A DNA stretch of 64,000 nt from Chitinophaga rupis (GTDB taxonomy: Bacteria; Bacteroidota; Bacteroidia; Chitinophagales; Chitinophagaceae), in the NCBI RefSeq assembly GCF_900109685.1, contig NZ_FOBB01000009.1:124001-188000 (forward strand), given 5' to 3'. Under the pieces are notes generated by a model. That model saw only the letters and a list, made by a program, of their open reading frames with translations, did no database searches and was not told where the DNA came from. Shown piece by piece: positions 38,442-46,298 of the stretch. How positions within the stretch are numbered: position 1 is the first letter of the stretch; each line of letters opens with the position of its first letter. The position numbers and the translations under genes were made by a program.

Positions 38442-39443
38442 ATGAGGATTTATGATCCTAGAGTGGGAAGGTTCTTGAGTGTGGATCCCATAGGCGGTGA
38501 ATATCCCTGGAATAGTAGTTATGCGTATGCTGAAAATGATGTTGTTAGGAGTATAGATATCGGTTCGCATGTAGCCACGCTTGTTGGTGCTGGCGCGCTT
38601 GTTAAGGCCGAATTGAAGGGACTATCCGCTGAATTAAGTGCAGAAGCTAAACTGGCAACTGGTGAAGCTTCCTTAAACAAGAATTGCTTCGTAGCAGGTA
38701 CAAAGATATTGACTAACAATGGGTTTAAAACTATCGAAAACATACAGGTAGAAGATTCAGTTTGGGCGTTTAATGATGTGACTAGAAAGAAAGAGCTTAA
38801 AATTGTTACAGCGCTTTCAAAAAAAGAGGTGAAAAAACTGATACGACTGTCTTTTGAAAACGAAGTATTATATGCTACACCAGAACACCCGTTTTGGATT
38901 AATAATACTTGGGTTTTAGCAAAGAATATACAGTATGGAGACAGTTTAACATTGTTTTCAAATCGAAAATGTGCAGTTGCTATTAAGAATGAACTTGATA
39001 CTAGTGCTTTCGTTTACAATTTTACTGTTTCTGAATTTCATTCTTATTTTGTATCGTCATTAGGGGTTTTAGTACATAATACATGTTTTGAACCCGTAAA
39101 ATTTACAGGAAAAGGGGCCGGTAGGTTTAATACTGAAATTACAGAAGTGGCTGCCGGGCGTGGCAATCAAATATTTAAGGCTGATGGCTCACCGCAGATT
39201 TTTGAAGGCCGTACTGCCAGCAATGGTAAAGACTGGATTGGTGCAATCGAATATAAAGTTGATCCGCCGAAAGGAGTTGAGAATATATATAGAATCTTGA
39301 AGAAGCAGATTGGGGTTAATAGTGCGGGGGAGCCAATTTATAAATATGGTTATAGCACAGATCATTACCAGGGAACGATTCATTCATACAAAGAGATTCC
39401 ATCTTCAACTGCAACTGCCGGCGGTACGGGAGGAACACAATAA
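38442..39443 (+). CDS. Orphan RHS C-terminus: core signature, Hint domain, toxin tip
   Basis: The 333 residues are read from the first ATG after an in-frame TGA. Residues 1-16 are the RHS core signature (YDPRVGRFLSVDP). A Hint autoprocessing domain spans about 80-217: it opens with Cys in 'NCFVAGTKILTNNGFKTIE', has 'TPEHPFWI' in the middle and closes with 'HSYFVSSLGVLVHN', followed by Thr-Cys. The last ~115 residues (from 'CFEPVKFTGKG') are the tip, with several Tyr/His near the end (YGYSTDHYQGTIHSY). I do not recognise its family. The barstar-like neighbour suggests a barnase-type RNase. Without a promoter and upstream shell it is probably silent until recombined into a full RHS gene. Confidence 0.85.
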   Translation: MRIYDPRVGRFLSVDPIGGEYPWNSSYAYAENDVVRSIDIGSHVATLVGAGALVKAELKGLSAELSAEAKLATGEASLNKNCFVAGTKILTNNGFKTIENIQVEDSVWAFNDVTRKKELKIVTALSKKEVKKLIRLSFENEVLYATPEHPFWINNTWVLAKNIQYGDSLTLFSNRKCAVAIKNELDTSAFVYNFTVSEFHSYFVSSLGVLVHNTCFEPVKFTGKGAGRFNTEITEVAAGRGNQIFKADGSPQIFEGRTASNGKDWIGAIEYKVDPPKGVENIYRILKKQIGVNSAGEPIYKYGYSTDHYQGTIHSYKEIPSSTATAGGTGGTQ

Positions 39444-39455
39444 AAAACTTTATAT

Positions 39456-40184
39456 ATGGGTAGAATAATAGATGTTTTACTAAGAAAAGAAGAGCAGGAG
39501 GTATTAAAATGCAGCTATATGTCGCTGGATGTTTATGCTCCTCGTACGGGGCGAATGTTTGTGTTTTCTGGTATTCAATTTAGAAAAGATGATATAAATG
39601 AAGGTGATGAAATAAACGTGGAGATTAGCATTAACAACAGATATGGTTTTTGTAATTTCTTTATTCAATTTGATATCTTGGTTTTGAGTTGTGACTTTGA
39701 AATCCAAACCGAAGATAAACTAAGAGTATACGGAAACGTGTTTAATATAGGAAATTCGGAATATGATCAAAGGGTTGTAGACGTCTTTAATATGTGGCAA
39801 ACTGATAAGTCGTTTGATTGGTTTAATTGTCCTGTTGGTTCTCCGTTAAAGCTGGAATACATTTCTGCTTGTATGAGTTATTCTGGCTTAAGTAAATTGA
39901 TGCCGGAGAAGAATGTGTTTTATTTTGATATGGCTTTGGTAAAAGAGGAAAGAGATTTCTTTTATTTAAGTAGCTTGGACTTTGTAGGGGATAGAGGCTA
40001 TTTTGGTCACGATTTACATACGTTCAAATCTTGTTTATTGGAGATTTATAATTATTGTGGGGCATTTCAAGGAAAGAAAGTTGTGTTTATAAACTCAAAT
40101 AGGATATGTTCTTCCGAAATGGAAGACTTATTCGAAAATTTAAAGGAGACGTTTTTAGCATTCAGCTTTTTAGTAGAATATTGA
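39456..40184 (+). CDS. Barstar-like immunity protein with extra N-terminal domain
   Basis: The product has 242 residues, is cytoplasmic and acidic, and starts 12 bp after the Hint-toxin ORF. The N-terminal ~160 residues form an unknown mixed alpha/beta domain. From about residue 178 the pattern 'GDRGYFGHDLHTFKSCLLEI', then a 'KVVFINS' strand and a helix, matches the barstar fold: the Gly-Tyr-Phe-Gly...Leu..Leu..Cys-Leu helix is its hallmark. Barstar proteins block barnase-like ribonucleases. The gene is therefore the likely immunity partner of the tip at 38442-39443. The N-terminal extension is unusual for a lone barstar (about 90 residues). Confidence 0.7.
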   Translation: MGRIIDVLLRKEEQEVLKCSYMSLDVYAPRTGRMFVFSGIQFRKDDINEGDEINVEISINNRYGFCNFFIQFDILVLSCDFEIQTEDKLRVYGNVFNIGNSEYDQRVVDVFNMWQTDKSFDWFNCPVGSPLKLEYISACMSYSGLSKLMPEKNVFYFDMALVKEERDFFYLSSLDFVGDRGYFGHDLHTFKSCLLEIYNYCGAFQGKKVVFINSNRICSSEMEDLFENLKETFLAFSFLVEY

Positions 40185-40472
40185 TTCTGAAAAAATGTGT
40201 TTAAAGAAATGTAACATTTAGATGCCTCTATTATTCGATAGAATAATATTGATTTTTGTTGCAAATGATCCAGTCGCTCTTTTGCGTTATTTCAATTGGC
40301 AGGAGTCAGTGGTGAATTGGAATGCCTGGTATGCGCAGCAGAGTGGATGGTGAACCTAATGAGGTTATCTGGAAAGATATGTCGCATCTTTGGCTTATTT
40401 AACTGTAAAAGAAGCCGGAACGGCTAGTATTAATTCACCGGCCGTTACCTAAAAAGAAGAATAAATTATATC
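40185..40472 (+). pseudogene. Relic region with scraps of RHS-operon sequence
   Basis: There is no intact gene in these 288 bp. At 40381-40452 one frame reads 'AYLTVKEAGTASINSPAVT' and a stop. The 'YLTVKEAGT' part resembles 'SYLTAKEAST' of the 2217-aa protein (near 17226-17257). Another frame nearby reads 'NEVIWKDMSHLWLI'. These look like decayed scraps of a second copy of RHS-operon genes. Assignment rests on short matches only. Confidence 0.45.
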
Positions 40473-41901
40473 CCCTATACCAAATAAACCGTCATGTGTA
40501 AAACACTAATAACATCCCTGTTCATGTTACTCACCTTTACTGCATTTTCCCAATCCACCCTGCAGGTAAAGAAAGACACCGTAATAGTGAAAAAAGCCGA
40601 ATTCGCAATAGAGAACAAAACGCGCGACACACTTGGTTTCCTCTATAGCACCGGCAACGGCCGTACGCAATTCAAACGCCTGGAACTGGTGAACCTGGGC
40701 GATACTGCATTAGCTATTGTTGGCCAGGATACCATCACTTATAAAAGCGCCAACATCGGTAAAAGCCTGCAGTTTAAGGTAGGCAGCGCCGGTGCGCCGG
40801 TTGCAGGAGATACCAGCTACACAAATGCCAGCCTGCGTTTAGGAAATATAAAAGTTTGGCGTAACGGCTTATTTCAATACCGCGATGCTACGGATGGCGT
40901 AATGATAGACAGTGTAAACGGCCGCATCCGGTTTTATCCTGCATTAGCACAGGCGGACCGGATCTATATTGAATCACTATTTGGTGTAAGCCTGAACTTT
41001 CAGCCGTCCACCAGTATGCCAACTGTTACAGTACAGGATATCAACATTACATTGCCCAGTAGCGGATTGCAGCTTACCGGTACGATCACTCCCAACGGTA
41101 ATACGATCAGCAGCTATCAATGGAGCCAGCTTACAGGGCCTAATACATCTACCATAACAAATGCAGCTACTCAAACCTGTACTATTACCGGGTTGATAAG
41201 TGGTACCTACACTTTCCGTTTAACGGTTACAACCGCCGGTGGTCAGCAGGTAAGCGATGATGCAACCGTGCAGGTATATCCCGCAGGCGGTCCCAAAATA
41301 CTACGCGTTAATTTCTCCAATACACAGGCGCCGGCAGTGCCGGGCTGGTTTAATGTATACGGGCCGGTTACCAATAACCACATTACAGCTACGGATCCCA
41401 CCACCGGCTGGACAATAGACAACGGTGGCGCCACGGGAGCTTACTGGACTGCTTTTGGCGGCTCAAATGGGAACGATGATTCCGGGCAAACTACAGGAGA
41501 CGATAGCGGCATTGTACCAGACCAGGTATTAAAAAGCTTCTGGTTTAATTATAGCACAAAATATACTACAACAGACAACCTGCTTGTTGCAGGGTTGAAC
41601 ACAGCTAAGACTTACACATTGAAACTCGTGGGTTCCCGTAAAACAGGTGTATCAGATGCCCGGTACGGGGTATGGCGTATCAATGGCGGAGCAGAGCTGC
41701 AGCAAAATGCGCTGGGCAATACGGCTGTTCAAACAGTAGTTACTGGTGTTGCTCCGGATGCTACCGGCAAAATTGGTATAGCGGTGTATGCATCACTTAA
41801 CACAACTTATGGTGACTTTTCTTATATAAATGCCTTGATTATAGAAGAAGAGCAGTAACAAATAATAATCGTAAAATATTGGGACAGATATAGGTGCATT
41901 T
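40473..41901 (+). repeat. 1.43-kb direct repeat, copy B
   Basis: Second copy of 34851-36279, offset by 5622 bp. The first third has more substitutions than the last two thirds, which are almost identical, suggesting recent gene conversion or a recent duplication under uneven divergence. Confidence 0.93.
40494..41858 (+). CDS. Secreted PKD-domain protein, duplicate copy 2
   Basis: The product has 454 residues, the same length as copy 1, with signal peptide, strand-repeat N-terminus, PKD/REJ-like domain and C-terminal sandwich all retained. The roughly two dozen replacements cluster in the first ~210 residues (for example the LSAGMPTVTVQDASI region becomes STSMPTVTVQDINI), while residues ~215-454 differ at only a few sites. 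Both copies are intact, so both may be expressed. The upstream 21 bp are also conserved, but the sequence before that is not, so the two probably have different promoters. The function is unknown beyond likely surface binding. Confidence 0.8.
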   Translation: MCKTLITSLFMLLTFTAFSQSTLQVKKDTVIVKKAEFAIENKTRDTLGFLYSTGNGRTQFKRLELVNLGDTALAIVGQDTITYKSANIGKSLQFKVGSAGAPVAGDTSYTNASLRLGNIKVWRNGLFQYRDATDGVMIDSVNGRIRFYPALAQADRIYIESLFGVSLNFQPSTSMPTVTVQDINITLPSSGLQLTGTITPNGNTISSYQWSQLTGPNTSTITNAATQTCTITGLISGTYTFRLTVTTAGGQQVSDDATVQVYPAGGPKILRVNFSNTQAPAVPGWFNVYGPVTNNHITATDPTTGWTIDNGGATGAYWTAFGGSNGNDDSGQTTGDDSGIVPDQVLKSFWFNYSTKYTTTDNLLVAGLNTAKTYTLKLVGSRKTGVSDARYGVWRINGGAELQQNALGNTAVQTVVTGVAPDATGKIGIAVYASLNTTYGDFSYINALIIEEEQ

Positions 41902-42074
41902 GAAATAAAGTGCATATATCTGTTCCAATTGGTTCTAGTTGACCATTTGTTATGCGCTATCCAGGGGTAGTGGATGCGGTTAGCATCAATACAGATCATA
42001 TACATCACAGATAAAAGAAGTTTGATCATTCTTCTCCGAATAAATGTATATCTAATAGTAGCAGCTACGATTAT

Positions 42075-42410
42075 ATGAAAACTTTGTATCTTTTTTTAAT
42101 GTATCTTCTTTTAATGGTTTTGTGGTGCATACTTTTTTTTCAATTCTTAACTCCCATAAAAGATTCGCATGTAATAGTACTATTGTTTTCTGGTGGTATC
42201 TATTGTAGCGTCATCTTGTGGGTTTTGGTCTTACTTTTTCAACGCATACCAGGTTTTAAAGGGGAAGGAATATTACTTATTCCTATTGTTGCATTTTTGA
42301 TTGCTATTTATAGTATGGATAAGCCTACCCTTATTTTTATGTTTGGATTAGTAGTTATAAGCGAGGCTGTACTTATAACTAAATTGACTTTATCTAAGCC
42401 CTCAAAATAG
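42075..42410 (+). CDS. Small membrane protein, four predicted helices
   Basis: The product has 111 residues and is very hydrophobic, with four likely transmembrane segments (about 5-27, 32-55, 64-80 and 86-104). No family is recognised. It lies in the AT-rich block after the second PKD gene. It sits 9 bp before the next small gene, so the two may be a unit. Small multi-pass proteins after toxin arrays are sometimes inner-membrane immunity proteins; there is no direct evidence here. Confidence 0.6.
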   Translation: MKTLYLFLMYLLLMVLWCILFFQFLTPIKDSHVIVLLFSGGIYCSVILWVLVLLFQRIPGFKGEGILLIPIVAFLIAIYSMDKPTLIFMFGLVVISEAVLITKLTLSKPSK

Positions 42411-42419
42411 GTTGTTGGG

Positions 42420-42716
42420 GTGGATATAAAATGTGATTATATGTTTGAGCAACATTTTTTAGCTTATATCTTATATTCTACACTTGTAGAATTTCGGGCG
42501 CAAGGTATGGAAACTGATGATAAGCCATTATACTGGAAATCTCATCTATTGCATAATGTTCCTTTTAAATTGTTTGACGGGTCTAATGCAAAAGAGGAAT
42601 ATGAAAGATTTATGAAAGATGTTGAAACTTTTAAACTTGATAAATGGATAGAGGCGAAAAAAACAGATTTCTATATAAGTTTTCCTGAATTTCTTCCGGA
42701 CAATCCCATAGGATAG
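42420..42716 (+). CDS. Small hypothetical protein
   Basis: The product has 98 residues from GTG 42420, or 91 from ATG 42441. It is soluble, without signal peptide, rich in Phe, Lys and acidic residues, and ends 'YISFPEFLPDNPIG'. No family is recognised. It follows the membrane-protein gene by 9 bp. The amino-acid bias and length are typical of immunity-type genes in polymorphic toxin arrays, but this is only resemblance. Confidence 0.55.
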   Translation: MDIKCDYMFEQHFLAYILYSTLVEFRAQGMETDDKPLYWKSHLLHNVPFKLFDGSNAKEEYERFMKDVETFKLDKWIEAKKTDFYISFPEFLPDNPIG

Positions 42717-42810
42717 TGTTTGGCTGCACTGCAGTGATTAAAAATTAGAGAATTTCAACTTAACTGTGCAAATAACTGGTTCCTATTACCAAAGTGTGTC
42801 ACATTAGGGC

Positions 42811-42900
42811 TAATTAACTTATAACACACTTTTGGTAGTAATATTGACCATCGTAGATAGAGAGTTTTACCGTTTCTTGAGAATGTTACAGCTTAAATGC
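42811..42900. repeat. Diverged 90-bp repeat, copy B (right of accessory block)
   Basis: Counterpart of 34711-34801, with the same 17-bp core at 42840-42856 and the TTGAGAATGTTA block at 42877-42888. It lies in a 225-bp gene-free gap between two small genes; nothing else is visible in that gap. Confidence 0.75.
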
Positions 42901-42941
42901 ACATGACCCAAAGTCTATGATTTGGAGGGTTAAAATAGAAA

Positions 42942-43244
42942 ATGATAAAGCAAATTTTTACTTTAGCGACGCTGATCTTTATGCCAATCCTGGCGGCAGC
43001 TGTTTATGCCGCCTCGTTTTTGGACGAAATCCCCTTTTACTATGATAATTTTGGAATAGTACTTGCAATTTGTGGTTTACTTTATTTAATAACCTGTCCC
43101 TTTTTCAAGAAGAAAAGATTTAAGTTGTTTATGTATCTGTTATTGATAGGGGCGGGGTTGTTTTTGGCCGGTATTATCATATTTATTTGTTTCTATGGAT
43201 ACGCTTTCACGACTCCTGAAACCGAAGGCGGATGGTACTTTTGA
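42942..43244 (+). CDS. Small membrane protein, three predicted helices
   Basis: The product has 100 residues with transmembrane segments at about 5-25, 37-52 and 61-88, separated by a 'FFKKKRFK' basic loop. No recognisable family. It stands alone, 225 bp after the previous gene and 77 bp before the next small membrane protein. Function unknown. Confidence 0.55.
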   Translation: MIKQIFTLATLIFMPILAAAVYAASFLDEIPFYYDNFGIVLAICGLLYLITCPFFKKKRFKLFMYLLLIGAGLFLAGIIIFICFYGYAFTTPETEGGWYF

Positions 43245-43321
43245 GTGTGTCATAAACAGATCAGCGTTATAAAAGGAACGGATACACTAGTAAGCATAAT
43301 ATATCGTAATAAACAGCTCCA

Positions 43322-43711
43322 ATGAAATTCAAAACCCATAAACATCATTTCCTACTGCCGCTTATTCAGATTGTATTTTTCATCTTTCTCTATGAGCAAA
43401 TAAATTTCCTTGCGCATAAAATGCAATGGATAAATTCAAGAGGGGTAGCATGGGGTATATCCATTCGGGCATATGCCATTATATATGTACTCATTGTTTT
43501 AATAGCACAGGTGCTAACTTATTTCCTTGCCCAAAGGATCCTATTGGTTACGGTTATCAGCTCAGTGGTTTTTATCGGCTTTATAATACCTGTTTTAGAT
43601 AGCTACCCTTACCGGGGCGTTGTGGTTATTTTAATTGGCGTGGCGGGCATTTTTATTAACTACCTGGCAAGCCTTATACGCACGACTGGAAACAAGAACC
43701 CGGGCAACTAA
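43322..43711 (+). CDS. Small membrane protein, four predicted helices
   Basis: The product has 129 residues with hydrophobic segments at about 10-28, 50-70, 73-92 and 97-117. The N-terminal MKFKTHKHH is strongly basic. No family is recognised. Base composition is closer to the chromosomal core than to the AT-rich block, so this may be the first gene to the right of the accessory region. Function unknown. Confidence 0.55.
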   Translation: MKFKTHKHHFLLPLIQIVFFIFLYEQINFLAHKMQWINSRGVAWGISIRAYAIIYVLIVLIAQVLTYFLAQRILLVTVISSVVFIGFIIPVLDSYPYRGVVVILIGVAGIFINYLASLIRTTGNKNPGN

Positions 43712-43831
43712 CAAAAAGTGCCGCTTCTATGCATGTGTGGGTCTTCAACGGCAGGAACAAGCGCAACACCATTTATCTTACTACAGGAAATATGGCTTTT
43801 TTAGATAATGACTATCTTGCAGGGCAAACTT

Positions 43832-44629
43832 ATGAAGTATTACCAAATAAAACCCTCTAAAACACTCTCCGCATACGTAAAATATTTCTGGATCGGCGAA
43901 GCGGCTGCATCCACAGAAAATTGTTTTACACATTTCTCCATTGCAACCAGCGCTCCCAAACTTATTTTCCACTATAAAGGCCAATTTAGTGAAATAGCTG
44001 CAAACGGACAGCTTACAAGATCCTTTACTTCAGGTATACAAGGACAATCAAAAACGCATGCCCGGTTTATTTCACCAGAGAATGTGGGCATTCTCGGTGT
44101 TGAATTTTTCCCATACGCTGTCCCTGTACTATTTTCAATGCCTGCATCGGCATTAACCAATCAGTTTATTGATATAACATCCTTTTGTGGCAGCAAAGGG
44201 AATGAGCTCGAAGAAAGAATATTCTCAGCATCCACAAACCAGGAAAGATTGCATATGGCCGCAGGTTTCCTGGAATCCCTAGTAAAAAGACCGGTAAATC
44301 CGCACATTGTTAATGCCGTTCAAAGCATTGACAAACTAAAGGGGCTGGTAGATATGGATACACTCCTTAAAAATGTTCCTTTATCACAAAGACAGTTTGA
44401 GCGGCTCTTCAAAGAAATTACAGGATTTTCACCCAAGCTGTATACAAGGATCGCGCGCTTTGAAACTGCAGTAAATGATTTCAGAAGAAAGGCTTCCTTT
44501 GCGGAAATTGCGCTGGATGCTGGCTACTTTGACCAGGCACATTTTAATCACGATTTCATGGAATTTACCGGGTTAAAACCAAATGCATATCTGAAAGTCA
44601 TTGACAGGGTGCCTGTTCCCAGCTGCTGA
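43832..44629 (+). CDS. AraC-family transcriptional regulator
   Basis: The product has 265 residues from ATG 43832 (MKYYQIKPS); the frame opens at 43808, but this start matches the usual N-terminus of the family. The N-terminal ~140 residues are the DUF6597-like sensing domain ('LSAYVKYFWIGE', 'PKLIFHYKGQF', 'GVEFFPYAVPVLF'). The C-terminal ~100 residues are the two helix-turn-helix AraC module ('LSQRQFERLFKEITGFSPKL' and 'FAEIALDAGYFDQAHFNHDF'). It probably controls the VOC-domain gene that starts 65 bp downstream or itself; the ligand is unknown. Confidence 0.9.
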   Translation: MKYYQIKPSKTLSAYVKYFWIGEAAASTENCFTHFSIATSAPKLIFHYKGQFSEIAANGQLTRSFTSGIQGQSKTHARFISPENVGILGVEFFPYAVPVLFSMPASALTNQFIDITSFCGSKGNELEERIFSASTNQERLHMAAGFLESLVKRPVNPHIVNAVQSIDKLKGLVDMDTLLKNVPLSQRQFERLFKEITGFSPKLYTRIARFETAVNDFRRKASFAEIALDAGYFDQAHFNHDFMEFTGLKPNAYLKVIDRVPVPSC

Positions 44630-44694
44630 ATGTCGAAAACTTACAATTTTAGACGCTGCCGGATATCTAGCTTTGCAATACTGAAAAATTGCAA

Positions 44695-45432
44695 ATGAAC
44701 ATTATCACACCCATTTTCCCCTGCAGATCCCTCGATGAATTGATTGATTTTTACCGGGTGCTCGGCTTTGAAGCAACCTATCACCAGAAAAGCCCCAACC
44801 CTTATGCTATATTGGAAAAAGGCTGGCTCAGACTTGATTTTTATGGCATCAAACAACACGTTCCCAACCAGTGCTATCATACTTGTTACATACTAACAGA
44901 TGAAGCAGATGAGTTGTATGAGGCATTTACCAACGCGCTGCGTAGTCATTACGGAAAGCTGCCTACCCGCGGTCTGCCAAGGATCAGCGAGATCAGGGAC
45001 AAAAAATTCGGTGTCCGTGAATTTATGTTTTCAGATGTTGCGGGAAACTGTATCAGGATCGGAAGGAAGATAGCTATACAAGAAGAGGAGACCTACAGCA
45101 AGGAAGTAGAAGCCGCCAGCAAACGGCTTTCACTGGCACTGGATTTTGCTTATAAAAGTGAAGATGAAGAAGATGAGCTGGAAAAAGTATCCGCAGTACT
45201 TGACAAAGCAATTGAAAAAGATAAGGATCATCACTGCCGCAATCTTTATAAAGTAATGATCCTGCGGGCAGATCTTGCCATTGCACAGGGAGATCCGGCT
45301 AAGGCAGTTTTACTTTTAGAGCGGGTCCGTAACAGCCCATATATACAGAGCCGATTAGATAAATTCAACACAGAGCTGCAAAGGGTTACTGATCTGGAAC
45401 AGAAAATAGACGATCACCGCCTCACCCCATGA
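44695..45432 (+). CDS. VOC (glyoxalase/bleomycin-resistance-like) protein with helical C-terminal extension
   Basis: The product has 245 residues from ATG 44695. Residues 1-125 form a VOC domain as in bleomycin-binding proteins: 'IFPCRSLDELIDFYRVLGFEA', 'WLRLDFYG' and 'FMFSDVAGNCIRIGR'. Residues ~130-245 form an alpha-helical, TPR-like extension ('LDKAIEKDKDHHCRNLYKVM', 'QGDPAKAVLLLERV') absent from simple bleomycin-resistance proteins. It follows the AraC gene on the same strand by 65 bp. It overlaps the end of the convergent gene by 19 bp. Likely a small-molecule binding or detoxification protein; the substrate is not evident. Confidence 0.82.
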   Translation: MNIITPIFPCRSLDELIDFYRVLGFEATYHQKSPNPYAILEKGWLRLDFYGIKQHVPNQCYHTCYILTDEADELYEAFTNALRSHYGKLPTRGLPRISEIRDKKFGVREFMFSDVAGNCIRIGRKIAIQEEETYSKEVEAASKRLSLALDFAYKSEDEEDELEKVSAVLDKAIEKDKDHHCRNLYKVMILRADLAIAQGDPAKAVLLLERVRNSPYIQSRLDKFNTELQRVTDLEQKIDDHRLTP

Positions 45433-46127
45433 TCCTCCCTATAATACCTGCTCGTTTCCAGAATATACCTATAATAATCATACTCATTCTCAAAACTCAT
45501 CAGCATCTGAAAATTCGGCCGGTACTCGATCATATAGCTTTCCAGCTCCGGCGATTTTAGCCCCGTGATCTTCGCAACCAGGGTTTTGCTAAACCGGTGG
45601 GTCACATATTTCTCCTGCTCATACTCTTCCAGCCGCCGTTGAAAAACCTGCATCCGTTTGATCTTCCTTAAGCTGAGCAATGCATCCAGGTTCACACCGG
45701 CGCCGCCGTTCCCGCTGGTTATGTATTCCGGCGAAAAGTCAAATATTTTATGGTATTCATTGCGGGTTTCTATAGAATCCAGGTGATAGCTTTTTTCTTT
45801 AACCTCCACCAGGGGCAGCATTTGTACGTCCACATGTATTTTCATGTCAAATGCATGGTTCCAGGGAATTTCCCTGATGGCAAATTTCTGGGTAGATTTT
45901 CCCTGGTATGAGAAACTAATGGAATCCCCATATGGCAGCCGGATGCTGTAGTGGCCGGATGAATCCGTTACCGTTCCCGCGCCGGAGTTGCTCCTTACGC
46001 TTACACCTTCCATCCCCAAACGCCCGGTACGCTCATACACAGTACCCTGTATATGCACCTGTCCGTAGGTGGCCGTACCCAGTAGCATGAAGATTATGAA
46101 TATTTGTAAACGTCTGGTAAAGTTCAT
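45414..46127 (-). CDS. Secreted carboxypeptidase-like regulatory-domain protein
   Basis: The product has 237 residues with a signal peptide ending near residue 22 (ATYGQ). A CarboxypepD_reg-like Ig domain (about 25-110: 'IQGTVYERTGRLGMEGVSVRSN', 'GTVTDSSGHYSIRLPYGDSI') is followed by a helical, charged region of unknown fold. Only the plug-adjacent Ig domain of TonB-receptor proteins is present, without barrel. It is transcribed away from the beta-barrel gene at 46299, with 171 bp between the starts, and may share the regulatory element there. Its 3' end overlaps the VOC gene. Function unknown. Confidence 0.8.
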   Translation of the reverse strand: MNFTRRLQIFIIFMLLGTATYGQVHIQGTVYERTGRLGMEGVSVRSNSGAGTVTDSSGHYSIRLPYGDSISFSYQGKSTQKFAIREIPWNHAFDMKIHVDVQMLPLVEVKEKSYHLDSIETRNEYHKIFDFSPEYITSGNGGAGVNLDALLSLRKIKRMQVFQRRLEEYEQEKYVTHRFSKTLVAKITGLKSPELESYMIEYRPNFQMLMSFENEYDYYRYILETSRYYREDHGVRR

Positions 46128-46213
46128 TTCATCCGAAATCTAGGACAGGTTCTAAACATAATCAAGGACAACCGGAATATTAACATTTTTTTCTGAATGT
46201 CCGGAACCGTTTT

Positions 46214-46251
46214 ATTAACCTTTCTTAACATTAATGCAAGGCTCGTTAACC
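46214..46251 (+). promoter_or_regulatory. 38-bp putative response-regulator operator upstream of the beta-barrel gene
   Basis: This 38-bp element matches 50065-50102 on the opposite strand at 32 of 38 positions with no gap. Reading toward the 46299 gene, TTAAC boxes begin at element positions 2, 12 and 33, spacings of 10 and 21 bp, that is in helical phase as expected for tandem OmpR-type sites. It ends 47 bp before the start codon, the same distance as its twin from the GLPGLI start. Confidence 0.7.
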
Positions 46252-46298
46252 GGCTTTTGCAGGTGGTAAAGCTATTTTGCCGCCTGTAAATCACTCCC

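Noticed and set aside
38680..39085. Splicing intein in a host gene
   Set aside because: The Hint domain follows an RHS signature and precedes a tip with an immunity-like gene, the arrangement of polymorphic toxins; there is no interrupted essential gene.
41793..42029. 78-aa minus-strand frame near the second PKD gene, with a motif loosely like a transposase
   Set aside because: Its 3' half is antisense to the conserved PKD gene end and no catalytic motif is visible.
34700..42900. Transposon, prophage or integrative element
   Set aside because: Despite the flanking repeats, I found no transposase, integrase, phage structural gene, tRNA or clear target-site duplication in the block.
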